Notes: generated by a model from the sequence alone, not told the origin. A stretch of DNA of 15,961 bases from CAZGLR01 sp964526635 (GCA_964526635.1 CAZGLR010000079.1:1-15961), one strand, 5' to 3'; counted from the stretch's first letter, positions 1-6,984 are shown. A program made the numbers and translations.

Positions 1-21
1 AACATACACGAATCATTTTTG

Positions 22-40
22 CCCCACCCTGCGGGTGGGG
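22..40. repeat. Perfect 8-bp hairpin
   Basis: CCCCACCC (22-29) and GGGTGGGG (33-40) form a perfect 8-bp G+C-rich stem around a 3-base loop. A T-run precedes it on the plus strand (16-20), which gives an A-run on the minus transcript, so it is not a standard Rho-independent terminator in either direction. Confidence 0.7.
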
Positions 41-76
41 TACCGGGTTGTTACCTATGTCCTGAGTCCGTACCGG

Positions 77-105
77 ATCACCCGGACGGGTGGGGGCCGG
101 GTGAT
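77..105. repeat. Perfect 9-bp inverted repeat
   Basis: ATCACCCGG (77-85) is exactly complementary to CCGGGTGAT (97-105), with an 11-base G-rich loop between. There is no adjacent T-run. It is one of several stems packed into the first 230 bases. Confidence 0.7.
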
Positions 106-121
106 GTTATTGGTGGCATGC

Positions 122-179
122 GGTCTTTGAACGCAGGCCAGAGTTTGTAATGGACACATATGACCCGGGTTCAAAGACC
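122..179. repeat. Perfect 11-bp inverted repeat, long loop
   Basis: GGTCTTTGAAC (122-132) and GTTCAAAGACC (169-179) are exact inverted copies separated by 36 bases. The right arm is itself flanked by two CCCGGG copies (164-169 and 179-184) that could form a competing stem. That alternative pairing is typical of a structured RNA or of a transposon-derived intergenic repeat; the sequence alone does not say which. Confidence 0.65.
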
Positions 180-211
180 CCGGGCCACCCTGTCTCGACG
201 ATGGACACGGC

Positions 212-226
212 GGGCAGACCCTGCCC
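212..226. repeat. 6-bp hairpin with 3-base loop
   Basis: GGGCAG (212-217) and CTGCCC (221-226) form a tight stem around ACC. It is the rightmost member of the hairpin cluster that starts at 22. Confidence 0.5.
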
Positions 227-274
227 CTACGATCAGCATCGACTTTCAATCGTTCAAATTACCGCCACCGATAT

Positions 275-315
275 TAATGCTGACGGATAATAATGCTGAC
301 GGATAATAATGCTGA
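275..315. repeat. 16-bp tandem repeat, about 2.6 copies
   Basis: The unit TAATGCTGACGGATAA occurs perfectly at 275-290 and 291-306, and its first nine bases recur at 307-315. It sits 20 bases beyond the stop codon of the minus-strand gene at 336-863. The exact copies suggest recent slippage duplication; nothing indicates a function. Confidence 0.85.
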
Positions 316-335
316 ATAAATCTGTACCGTCTCAA

Positions 336-863
336 TCAGCTACCGGTATAGGCGACGGTCAGGACGATATCGGCCGCGTAACTGCCACCGGTCTGGGAGA
401 TAATCGGCTGGACAGTGCCGCCGATCCATACCCAGATCGAACCGCCGGCGCCAATGTCGACCGTCGAGACAATGTTCGGGTCCATGACGCCGACCGGCGC
501 GGCCTGCCCGCCGCCGGTGCCGTCGTCGTAAGAGGCATCAGTGTTATTAAATGCAATCGGCATGGTTGCGCTGGAAACTGTCTCGACCAGTTCAATCGGC
601 AGGGTGAAGTCAAGCGTCACTTCCGCACCTGCGACACCGGTGATGGTCCAGGCGCCGGCGTTGGCGGCGTCGGCCTTATCGACTGCCTTGTTCAAGCCCG
701 GCGTGACCGTCCCGAACAGCAGGTTGTGAGCTCCGGCTACACTAAGGGTCGAAACCACCGTTGCGGTAGCCTGAATAGTTCCGCTTTCCTGGGCGGCGAT
801 ATCCGGCGTTATAAAAAGGCATACTATAAGGACAATGAGTCCGGCCTGTAGAAACCACTTCAT
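336..863 (-). CDS. Secreted DUF4402-like beta-sandwich protein
   Basis: A 175-residue exported protein of unknown role. The start at 863 is chosen because a GGAGG box lies 5 bases upstream and the product then begins with a clear Sec signal peptide: MKWF, a hydrophobic core, and a cleavage site near 'DIAAQ' at residues 20-24. The frame stays open upstream to 992, but the extra residues look non-coding. The mature part starts with 'ATATVVSTLSVAGAHNLLFG' and ends with the alternating hydrophobic strand 'GSYAADIVLTVAY'. This pattern (early 'LDFG/LLFG' turn, last strand 'G.Y...V.VTV.Y') matches the DUF4402 family of small secreted proteins thought to have a fimbria-like beta-sandwich fold. It contains no cysteine after the signal and no sorting tail. 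It is divergent from the propeller gene at 1260, and no operon partner is seen. Family assignment is from pattern recall, not a search. Confidence 0.8.
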   Translation of the reverse strand: MKWFLQAGLIVLIVCLFITPDIAAQESGTIQATATVVSTLSVAGAHNLLFGTVTPGLNKAVDKADAANAGAWTITGVAGAEVTLDFTLPIELVETVSSATMPIAFNNTDASYDDGTGGGQAAPVGVMDPNIVSTVDIGAGGSIWVWIGGTVQPIISQTGGSYAADIVLTVAYTGS

Positions 864-1259
864 ACGATCCTCCGTGAGAGTCTTTGGTAACGGGAAAGCA
901 AGCGCGGTGCCGGGGCAGATTGGTTCGCGTAAGCTGTTGTCGAGCAAGTAAATGGAAAATTGTAGCCGGGGCTGAGGCGGCCATGGATACATGGTCAGTA
1001 TGGGGCGGGGTCTATACTGTGCGGGCTAAGGCTTTAAAAAACAATGAGTTGTCAGAGTGGATGTTTTTTGGCGGCGCACAACTGTCGGGAAAACAATGAA
1101 GGCATAAATTATTGAATTGCGGGACAACGGGTTAGGGCATTAAAGACGGTTTCGTGTCATTATGGCGCTAATATAGTATGGGAAACATCCGATACTGATA
1201 ATGACGTCTTTGCATCCATGATGGATGCACTATGGAAGCCATTAACGGGATCGGAACCC
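864..1259. other. Divergent intergenic region, regulation not resolved
   Basis: These 396 bases separate the divergent starts of the DUF4402-like gene (minus) and the propeller gene (plus), so both promoters should be here. A TATAGT hexamer at about 1173-1178 could be a -10 box for the plus gene, but I find no convincing -35 at the right distance. No structured RNA or conserved riboswitch core was recognised. Confidence 0.35.
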
Positions 1260-2732
1260 ATGACGCGCTTCAAACATATCGTGATTGCTGCGATCACCCT
1301 CTTCTCTGCCACGGCCATACATGCTCAGGATTCTCTCTGGGCGGATCACTGTGGCGGATCACTAAATGAATCCGGACAATCGGTACTGGTTCGTGATAAT
1401 GGCGATATTGTTGTTTTCGGTTCGACCTATTCGTATGGCGCCGGGAGTCATGACCTGTATCTGATGGTGATGGATTCATCGGGGATTGTGCATTTTGACA
1501 CGACCTTCGGTGGCCTTGATACCGATTATGGCTACGCTGTGACCGAGACCTCCGATGGCGGCCTGGTGCTGGTGGGATCTTCGAAATCAATCTCTTCTGG
1601 TGACTATGATGTCCTGGTTATCGGGCTTGATGAAAATTACACTCTTCGCTGGATAAAAAATTACGGCGGCCTTGAGAACGACCGGGGCCAGGCAGTAGCG
1701 GCGACGACAGATGGCGGCTGTCTGATTACGGGTACGACGTCATCGTTGGGCCTGAGCGCGGATTTCTATGCGCTGCGACTGGACAGCCTGGGTGATACCG
1801 TGTGGACGAACACCTATGGTGGCCCGGCCGGGGAAACGGGGATGGGCGTGTGTATGCTTCCCGATGGTGCGGCCCTGGTGGGATCGACCGGGAGCTATGG
1901 CGAGGGGTACAGCAGTATATACCTGGTGCGGATTGATCTCAACGGCGATACGCTGTGGACAGCCACCTATGGCGGTGTTCGCGCGGATTTTGGATATGAT
2001 GTGATGATGTTGCCGGATAACGGCCTGATTATTGCCGGAGCGACGGCACCCGATGGCAAAAGCTATTACGACGGCTATTTGATTCGAACCGATGAAGACG
2101 GCGGCATAGTCTGGCAATACACTTATGGTGGGTCGCTGGAGGACCGTTTGTATGCGTTAGTGCCATCGATCGACGGCGGGATAATCGCCACGGGCGTCAG
2201 TGAACGCAGCGGCGGTCGGAAGCATGACGGGTATTTGTTGAAAGTCGATGCCGAGGGCGGGCTTTTGTGGGAACGGTTTCCGGGTGGAATCGAAACCGAT
2301 GTGCTTTTTGATATCGCAATGTCGCCATCAGGAGAAATTGTCGCAGTCGGGCATTCGTATTCAGCCGGTGCCGGCGGCAGTGATGTTTTTCTAACGCGTT
2401 ACAGCAACAGCGATTTTACTTCAGTGGACTGGATTGAGCCATCGGTAGACGCCAACGACTGGGAACTGGGGCAAAATTATCCGAATCCGTTTAATGCTGA
2501 GACCAAAGTGAAATTTACGCTGTATCGGGCAGCCGGCTATGATCTGACAATATACAATATTCTCGGGCAGGAAATTCGCTATTGGTCGGTGGAGTATGCG
2601 CCGGCGGGAGTGTATGAAATGATCTGGGACGGTCGCGATGATTATGGCGCGGTGGTGGCATCAGGGGTATACTTGTATCGTCTTCGGATCGGTAGCTATC
2701 ACGAGACGAAACGGATGGTTCTGATAAAGTAA
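1260..2732 (+). CDS. Secreted seven-repeat propeller with C-terminal sorting domain
   Basis: A 490-residue exported protein. The ATG at 1260 is preferred over the in-frame ATG at 1218 because it starts directly with a Sec signal peptide (MTRFKHIVIAAITLF..., cleavage after 'IHAQ'); the ribosome binding site is weak (GGGA at 1247-1250). The body holds seven copies of an about 50-residue repeat of the form 'YGG...D.GY.V....DGG....G...S.G..D.YL.R.D..G...W', which fits a seven-bladed beta-propeller. The last 80 or so residues are a type-A sorting/FlgD-like Ig domain: 'NYPNPFNAETKVKF', 'IYNILGQE', 'WDGRDDYGAVVASGVYLYRL', ending 'KRMVLIK'. In Bacteroidetes and related FCB phyla this tail directs secretion by the type IX system and attachment to the cell surface. 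The substrate or ligand is unknown. A strong terminator follows at 2812-2843. Confidence 0.88.
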   Translation: MTRFKHIVIAAITLFSATAIHAQDSLWADHCGGSLNESGQSVLVRDNGDIVVFGSTYSYGAGSHDLYLMVMDSSGIVHFDTTFGGLDTDYGYAVTETSDGGLVLVGSSKSISSGDYDVLVIGLDENYTLRWIKNYGGLENDRGQAVAATTDGGCLITGTTSSLGLSADFYALRLDSLGDTVWTNTYGGPAGETGMGVCMLPDGAALVGSTGSYGEGYSSIYLVRIDLNGDTLWTATYGGVRADFGYDVMMLPDNGLIIAGATAPDGKSYYDGYLIRTDEDGGIVWQYTYGGSLEDRLYALVPSIDGGIIATGVSERSGGRKHDGYLLKVDAEGGLLWERFPGGIETDVLFDIAMSPSGEIVAVGHSYSAGAGGSDVFLTRYSNSDFTSVDWIEPSVDANDWELGQNYPNPFNAETKVKFTLYRAAGYDLTIYNILGQEIRYWSVEYAPAGVYEMIWDGRDDYGAVVASGVYLYRLRIGSYHETKRMVLIK

Positions 2733-2811
2733 GGGCAGCAGGGAAAGAAAATATTGCAAAGCACTGAGAAGTCGAGTTTCTCACCTCCTGTAGCACGTGG
2801 TTAACGCAGTA

Positions 2812-2843
2812 ACGGGGCGCCGCCCGGCACCCCGTTTTTTTTT
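2812..2843 (+). terminator. Intrinsic terminator of the propeller gene
   Basis: ACGGGG...CCCCGT (2812-2835) forms a G+C-rich stem of ten or more pairs with one C-A mismatch and a small loop, followed by nine T's (2835-2843). It lies 80 bases after the plus-strand stop at 2732. Confidence 0.88.
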
Positions 2844-2851
2844 GCGCCCAT

Positions 2852-2890
2852 AAAAAAACCGGCGGGTGGTTGATGGCCGCCGGTTTTTTT
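2852..2890 (-). terminator. Bidirectional terminator between convergent genes
   Basis: AAAAAAACCGGCGG (2852-2865) pairs perfectly over 14 bp with CCGCCGGTTTTTTT (2877-2890) around an 11-base loop. It has T-runs on both strands, so it can stop the minus-strand PEP-CTERM gene (stop at 2920) and back up the plus-strand terminator just upstream. The bases CATAAAAAAACCGGC at 2849-2863 recur in the pckG terminator at 4781-4795. Confidence 0.88.
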
Positions 2891-2919
2891 GTAATACCCT
2901 CAGTGGATGTCTTGCAGTC

Positions 2920-3513
2920 TTATTTCATGCGTTTGCGGGCAATACCCAGGCCGGCCAGGCCGAGGCCCAGCAGAATCATGGTCGCCGGTTCGGGAATGAC
3001 ATCGGCACGCGTGGTGATCTGGAATTCCACGCCGCGGTTGTAATAATGGCAGTCGGCATCGAGGCCGATACCGAAGTTGCCATCGGCGGCGTAGGCATTC
3101 AGCGTGGTCAGTTCGGCGGCGTCGAGCACAAAGGTCTGATCTTCACTGCTGGCGTTATCATCGGGATCGGTCCACGTGTCAAACAGCAGGCTGCCGGAAC
3201 CCCAGCCGGAGAAGTAGTTAGAGGGATTCTGGTTATCATTGAAGATCGAGATACCGGTGGCGGCGTTGCCCAGTAGATTCATGTACAGGATGTCGTTTTG
3301 TTCGCTGGTCCAGTTGTAGATGCTTTTGAACGTAATCTGAGCGCCGACGACAGTTTCACCGGCAGCCAGGTTCAGATTCATTCCCCAGGCATAGGCTTTA
3401 GAGTGATTCAGATCATGCATATCATGATCCGGGGGAGTGAAGTTATAGACGCCTGCGTTGGCATAGGCGGCGATAAGCAGGATGCCGGCCAGGATGAGAA
3501 GAGTGCGTTTCAT
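2920..3513 (-). CDS. PEP-CTERM sorted exoprotein 1
   Basis: A 197-residue exported protein. An AAGAGGT box lies 7 bases before the ATG at 3513. Residues 1-20 are a Sec signal peptide (MKRTLLILAGILLIAAYANA). The last 25 residues are a textbook PEP-CTERM tail: 'IPEPATMILLGLGLAGLG' followed by the basic end 'IARKRMK'. That is a Pro-Glu-Pro motif, a membrane span and an arginine/lysine cluster. Known PEP-CTERM proteins are cut and transferred by an exosortase (EpsH/XrtA type) and are linked to exopolysaccharide or biofilm matrix. The middle part ('WGMNLNLAAGETVVGAQITFKSIYNWT', 'NDILYMNLLG') looks like a beta-sandwich domain of the kind common in such proteins. No exosortase gene is in the window. 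Its promoter is proposed at 3538-3566, and its tail is nearly identical to that of the neighbouring gene at 3842-4516. Confidence 0.92.
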   Translation of the reverse strand: MKRTLLILAGILLIAAYANAGVYNFTPPDHDMHDLNHSKAYAWGMNLNLAAGETVVGAQITFKSIYNWTSEQNDILYMNLLGNAATGISIFNDNQNPSNYFSGWGSGSLLFDTWTDPDDNASSEDQTFVLDAAELTTLNAYAADGNFGIGLDADCHYYNRGVEFQITTRADVIPEPATMILLGLGLAGLGIARKRMK

Positions 3514-3537
3514 AGTGGTAACCTCTTAAAAAGTCAG

Positions 3538-3566
3538 TTTATATTATGTATCAATGGTATTAGCAA
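3538..3566 (-). promoter_or_regulatory. Sigma70-like promoter for PEP-CTERM gene 1
   Basis: Read on the minus strand: -35 TTGCTA (3566-3561), a 17-bp spacer, then -10 TATAAA (3543-3538), about 25 bases from the start codon. The -35 box sits inside a perfect inverted repeat, GGTATT-AGCA-AATACC (3556-3571), that could be an operator. Prediction by eye. Confidence 0.5.
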
Positions 3567-3571
3567 ATACC
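3556..3571. repeat. Inverted repeat over the -35 box (possible operator)
   Basis: GGTATT and AATACC form perfect 6-bp arms around AGCA. The position across the proposed -35 hexamer is what a repressor site would show; the regulator is unknown. Confidence 0.4.
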
Positions 3572-3645
3572 GGGCCAGTTTGTCGATAATCGCAATAGGT
3601 TGTAATGCAATGAGTTGCCGATCTATCTTGAATGTCCGGATTATA

Positions 3646-3673
3646 TCGGATTAGAATATGTCCACTAATCCGA
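3646..3673. repeat. 9-bp inverted repeat in the PEP-CTERM upstream region
   Basis: TCGGATTAG (3646-3654) is exactly complementary to CTAATCCGA (3665-3673), with a 10-base A+T-rich loop. It lies 133 bases upstream of the PEP-CTERM gene 1 start and about 110 bases before the terminator stem of gene 2. There is no T-run, so an operator or a structured leader is more likely than a terminator. A shorter stem, AGGTAA...TTACCT, follows at 3708-3724. These stems are the only structure I see in the 3514-3841 gap apart from the promoter and the terminator. Confidence 0.5.
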
Positions 3674-3784
3674 CATGTTTAATTATGGGTTGTATATATC
3701 CATGATAAGGTAAGCTTTTTACCTGTAACAAGTTATACGGGTTGTAGTCTGTGTTTTATGTCGCTACATATTGGGGGATACAAG

Positions 3785-3811
3785 AAAAAACGGCGAGGGA
3801 AGAACCTCGCC
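3785..3811 (-). terminator. Intrinsic terminator of PEP-CTERM gene 2
   Basis: On the minus strand GGCGAGG pairs with CCTCGCC (arms at 3805-3811 and 3792-3798, 6-base loop), followed by a run of six T's (plus-strand A's at 3785-3790). It lies 31 bases past the stop codon at 3842. Confidence 0.88.
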
Positions 3812-3841
3812 ATTTTCATAACTCTATGTAAGGCAGATCAT

Positions 3842-4516
3842 TTACTTGCGGTTGCGGCGGACGACACCGAGGCCGGCCAGGCCGAGACCGAGCAGAATCA
3901 TAGTCGCCGGTTCGGGAATCGGATCGCAGAATTTTAATCCGACCATCATGTCATTGTGATCCTGATTGGCGGAGGTGTGATCGTCGTCGATCATAATCAG
4001 CCAGTCGAAGTCACCTGAGAAATTGACACCCTGGTAGGAGAAATCGGCGTAGCCGAGGTCGTTTACAAGATAGAGTTGGAACCACTGGTATTCGTTTGCG
4101 GCTGACTGCTGGTTCAGGAAGCGCTGGCTGTAGAGGAAGGAGTCGTCATTGTTGAAGATGCCATCGTCATCATGATCGTTGAGCAGCGCCATGCCGAAGT
4201 TGCCCTGATAGTTAGTCGTTAAGGTAGCGCCGGCGGCTACATTGTCGTCAAACAACGTGGTAAGGTTGTTGCCGACACTGAGGTCGTCGTACAAATACAG
4301 AGTGTTTTCTTCGGCCCACGGGGTCACTTCGGCAAGAAGAGTCCAGCACTGCGGACTATACTGTTCGTCCCAGGCAAAATGCCAGTCAGAGTTTTCCGAG
4401 GTCCAGGATGACATTTGCATGTCACCGGAACCGTTGTCATACGTGAGTAGCGGGATGGCTTGGGCGGCTCCGACGATCATCAACGCCATGACTGAGTAGA
4501 GTAAGAATTTTTTCAT
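3842..4516 (-). CDS. PEP-CTERM sorted exoprotein 2
   Basis: A 224-residue exported protein. The start at 4516 is taken over the in-frame ATG at 4552 because GGAGGT lies 5 bases upstream and the product begins with the signal peptide MKKFLLYSVMALMIVGAAQA. The C-terminus is 'IPEPATMILLGLGLAGLG' then 'VVRRNRK', the same 18-residue PEP-CTERM core as PEP-CTERM gene 1. The mature domain is very acidic, rich in Asn, Asp, Trp and Tyr, with 'NDHDDDGIFNNDDSF' and 'DFDWLIMIDDDHTSANQDHND' near the end. The latter resembles the acidic, possibly calcium-binding stretch of DUF4114-type exoproteins, but I would not assign the family without a search. Like its neighbour it is likely matrix- or surface-located after exosortase processing. 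It is monocistronic between its own terminator (3785-3811) and a gap of about 270 bases. Confidence 0.9.
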   Translation of the reverse strand: MKKFLLYSVMALMIVGAAQAIPLLTYDNGSGDMQMSSWTSENSDWHFAWDEQYSPQCWTLLAEVTPWAEENTLYLYDDLSVGNNLTTLFDDNVAAGATLTTNYQGNFGMALLNDHDDDGIFNNDDSFLYSQRFLNQQSAANEYQWFQLYLVNDLGYADFSYQGVNFSGDFDWLIMIDDDHTSANQDHNDMMVGLKFCDPIPEPATMILLGLGLAGLGVVRRNRK

Positions 4517-4783
4517 GGCAACCTCCAAAAAAGTTAGACTATTGGTTGCCAATCGCTATAGGAAAACATCTGCCAAATCTTTGTTTCAATAAGGAAGTGA
4601 TAGTGGAACAACAAGATAGGTTTTCTTGATTGCGGGCAGTTCGATGAGATTTGCCATTAATCGTTTCTTTTTACGACATGTTTTCGGAGATAAAGGTCGG
4701 AGAATTACGGCAAGATGTTATGAATAAGCCAGTTAGGGCGACGATTGGTAGTGTCGGAATTTTGGACAGATGAATGGGCGCAT

Positions 4784-4819
4784 AAAAAAACCGGCTGTTG
4801 TTGTTGAGCAACAGCCGGT
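4784..4819 (-). terminator. Intrinsic terminator of pckG
   Basis: On the minus strand ACCGGCTGTTG pairs with CAACAGCCGGT (11 bp; plus-strand arms 4790-4800 and 4809-4819) around an 8-base loop, followed by a T-run (plus-strand A's at 4784-4790). It begins 28 bases after the pckG stop. The gap from here to the PEP-CTERM gene 2 start (4517-4783) shows only a short palindrome, ATTGGTTGCCAAT, at 4541-4553. Confidence 0.92.
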
Positions 4820-4846
4820 CAAATGCGCCTTTGACATTACGCCCGA

Positions 4847-6673
4847 TCAGCCTTTGGCGGCTTTGAGGCGTTTTTCGAGTTCATCGACTTCTTTAGCCAG
4901 TTCTTTCGGCAGCTTGTCTCCGAATTTTGCGAAGTGTTCGCGGATAGTCGGGAGTTCTGCCAACCAGCCCTCGACATCGACCGAGGTCAGGTCTGTCATG
5001 GTTTCTTTGGTAACGCCCTCGAGGCCGTCGATATCGATGCCATCGGGGGTAGGCATGATACCGATGGGGGTTTCCATATACTTGCCGGCGTTGTCGGCGC
5101 GTTCGAAGACCCATTTGAGGACGCGCGAGTTTTCGCCGAAGCCCGGCCAGAGCCAGTTGCCCTGATCGTCTTTGCGGAACCAGTTGACCATGAAAATCTT
5201 CGGCAGTTTGGCACCGGCCCGCTGACCGATCTTGATCCAGTGTTTGAAGTAGTCGCCCATGTGGTAGCCGCAGAACGGCAGCATGGCCATCGGGTCGCGG
5301 CGGACGGTGCCGGCCTTAAGATCAAGCGCGGCGGCGGTGACTTCCGAGCCCATGATAGAGCCCATGAAGACGCCATGATTCCAGCTAAAGGCTTCATGAA
5401 CCAAAGGCACTGTGCTCGGGCGGCGTCCGCCGAAGAGCATGGCGTCGATCGGCACACCCTTGGGATCTTCCCATTCAGGGGCGATCACGGGGCAGTTGGA
5501 AGCTTTGGCAGTGAAGCGTGAGTTGGGATGAGCAGCCGGTTTGTCGGCGGTTGTGGGATCCCATTTGTTGCCGTGCCAGTCGGTCAGGATACCGGGGGCG
5601 TCGTAGCCGATGCCTTCCCACCAGACGTCTTTATCTTCGGTGATACCTACGTTGGTGAAGATAGTTTCTTTTTCACAGGAACGCATGGCATTGGGGTTGG
5701 ATTGCATCGAGGTGCCGGGGGCGACACCGAAGAAGCCGGCTTCGGGGTTGATGGCATACAGGCGGCCATCGTCACCAAATTTCATCCAGGCGATGTCGTC
5801 GCCGACGGTTTCGACAGTCCAGCCGGGGATGGTCGGGATGAGCATGGACAGGTTGGTTTTACCGCAGGCGGAGGGGAAAGCGCCGGTGATATATTTTACT
5901 TTGCCGTCGGGGCTGATCAGTTTGAGAATCAGCATGTGTTCGGCCAGCCAACCCTCGTCGCGGGCCTGGGCGGAGGCGATACGCAGGGCCAGGCATTTCT
6001 TGCCGAGCAGGGCGTTGCCGCCATAGCCGGAGCCATAGGACCAGACTTCGCGAGTTTCGGGGAAATGCGAGATGTATTTTTTGTCCAGTGGTGCGCACGG
6101 CCAGTAGCCATTATCGGATTCGCCCTTGGCGAGCGGTTTGCCGACCGAGTGCATGCAGGGAATGAATTCGCCGTCTTCGCCAAGCACATCGAGCACTCTG
6201 GTGCCGACGCGGGTCATGATGTGCATGTTAACGACAACGTAGGGAGAATCGGTGATTTCGATACCGATTTTAGCGATAGGAGAACCGACCGGACCCATGG
6301 AGAAGGGAATGACGAACATGGTGCGGCCCTTCATACAGCCGGTGTAAAGACCTCGCATCGTCTTTTTCAATTCGTTGGGGTCAACCCAGTTGTTGGTTGG
6401 ACCGGCATCTTCTTCTTTTTGCGCGGAGATGTAGGTACGGTTTTCGACACGGGCGACATCGGATGGGTCCGAATTGAAGGCCACGCAATCGGGGCGTTTC
6501 TTTTCATTGAGTTTCAGGGCCAAACCCTCTTCGATCATTTCGTTCATCAGGGTCTGGTATTCTTGCTGAGAGCCGTCACACCAGTGGACGGCATCGGGTT
6601 CACAGATTTTTTCCCATCCGCTGACCCAATCGACCAGCTTTTTATGCTTAATATCAGCAGTTGCGGTAGCCAT
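4847..6673 (-). CDS. pckG: Phosphoenolpyruvate carboxykinase (GTP)
   Basis: A full-length 608-residue cytosolic enzyme that interconverts oxaloacetate + GTP and phosphoenolpyruvate + GDP + CO2 (EC 4.1.1.32), the entry step of gluconeogenesis or, in reverse, an anaplerotic CO2 fixation. The GTP class is shown by the kinase-1a loop 'FPSACGKTN' (residues 266-274) with the reactive Cys270, by the metal/nucleotide segment 'GDDIAWM' (291-297), by 'FGGRRPSTVPL' and by 'NWFRKD'. The length of about 600 residues is right for this class; the ATP class is shorter (about 530-540) and has a different P-loop. Start: AAGGAG lies 10 bases upstream of the ATG at 6673. It is transcribed alone from a promoter at 6716-6745 to the terminator at 4784-4819. 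The C-terminal 30 residues are lysine/glutamate rich, probably a helix. Nothing appears to be missing. Confidence 0.98.
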   Translation of the reverse strand: MATATADIKHKKLVDWVSGWEKICEPDAVHWCDGSQQEYQTLMNEMIEEGLALKLNEKKRPDCVAFNSDPSDVARVENRTYISAQKEEDAGPTNNWVDPNELKKTMRGLYTGCMKGRTMFVIPFSMGPVGSPIAKIGIEITDSPYVVVNMHIMTRVGTRVLDVLGEDGEFIPCMHSVGKPLAKGESDNGYWPCAPLDKKYISHFPETREVWSYGSGYGGNALLGKKCLALRIASAQARDEGWLAEHMLILKLISPDGKVKYITGAFPSACGKTNLSMLIPTIPGWTVETVGDDIAWMKFGDDGRLYAINPEAGFFGVAPGTSMQSNPNAMRSCEKETIFTNVGITEDKDVWWEGIGYDAPGILTDWHGNKWDPTTADKPAAHPNSRFTAKASNCPVIAPEWEDPKGVPIDAMLFGGRRPSTVPLVHEAFSWNHGVFMGSIMGSEVTAAALDLKAGTVRRDPMAMLPFCGYHMGDYFKHWIKIGQRAGAKLPKIFMVNWFRKDDQGNWLWPGFGENSRVLKWVFERADNAGKYMETPIGIMPTPDGIDIDGLEGVTKETMTDLTSVDVEGWLAELPTIREHFAKFGDKLPKELAKEVDELEKRLKAAKG

Positions 6674-6715
6674 AAGTACTCAACTCCTTGGTAGGGTTAT
6701 TTTGTATGTTCGGCT

Positions 6716-6745
6716 ATAATACGGCCATTGGCGCGGCCAAGTCAA
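6716..6745 (-). promoter_or_regulatory. Sigma70-like promoter of pckG
   Basis: Minus strand: -35 TTGACT (6745-6740), an 18-bp G+C-rich spacer, and -10 TATTAT (6721-6716), about 42 bases before the pckG ATG. The -35 and -10 boxes each match the consensus at five of six positions. No operator was identified. Confidence 0.65.
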
Positions 6746-6984
6746 GACCTGATATCTGTCATTGATGTATATTTTTTACTTTTTGGTTGTTTCCCCTGCG
6801 GATGGAAGATCAAAATTGTTCCTTTTGTCACGTATATTATCATCGCCTGGCTCACTGTAGTAATGCGGTATAGAGCAAAGCATATTGGTATTGATTATGT
6901 CCGGTGTAAACATGTGGCCACAGGCGTCGATACACAATCATAAGGGGACAATTATCTATACATCTTATTCAGGGGGTGAATCTG
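6746..6984. other. Intergenic region between divergent pckG and hemerythrin
   Basis: A+T-rich; no gene is supported. A perfect 10-bp palindrome TGTGGCCACA lies at 6913-6922, about 60 bases before the hemerythrin start. I find no convincing -35/-10 pair for the plus-strand gene, although one must be here since the upstream gene is divergent. Confidence 0.4.

Larger units (their letters stand above)
1..335. other. Intergenic region rich in hairpins, no gene seen
   Basis: No reading frame here looks like a gene; the only sizeable one (minus strand, 55-249) is proline- and arginine-rich and lacks a good ribosome binding site. The stretch is unusually structured: perfect or near-perfect inverted repeats lie at 22-40, 77-105, 122-179, 164-184 and 212-226, and a 16-bp tandem repeat at 275-315. 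None is followed by a T-run, so none is a normal intrinsic terminator. It lies downstream of the minus-strand gene at 336-863, so it may be its 3' untranslated region, a dispersed intergenic repeat, or a structured RNA. I do not recognise the family. Confidence 0.6.

Noticed and set aside
22..40. Hairpin read as an intrinsic terminator
   Set aside because: The T-run lies 5' of the stem on the plus strand and gives A's on the minus transcript; neither direction has the required T-run after the stem.
55..249. Minus-strand 64-residue open frame
   Set aside because: It spans the hairpin cluster, is rich in Pro and Arg, and has no good ribosome binding site or family signature.
309..851. Plus-strand open frame opposite the DUF4402-like gene
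   Set aside because: The minus-strand gene has a ribosome binding site, signal peptide and family pattern; the plus product is Arg/Gly/Asp-rich shadow.
3605..3621. Sigma54-like GG...GC elements upstream of PEP-CTERM gene 1
   Set aside because: The GG and GC are 9 rather than 10 bases apart, which breaks the strict -24/-12 spacing; the sigma70-like pair at 3538-3566 fits better.
5528..6694. Long plus-strand open frame (388 residues) antisense to pckG
   Set aside because: It lies wholly over a complete, strongly recognised carboxykinase gene; the translation is a composition shadow (Gly/Asp/Phe/His-rich) with no recognisable domain and no ribosome binding site.
6728..6943. Plus-strand 71-residue open frame with a hydrophobic middle
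   Set aside because: It starts with TTG inside the pckG promoter, lacks a ribosome binding site and ends with nothing recognisable; one hydrophobic stretch in A+T-rich DNA is expected by chance.
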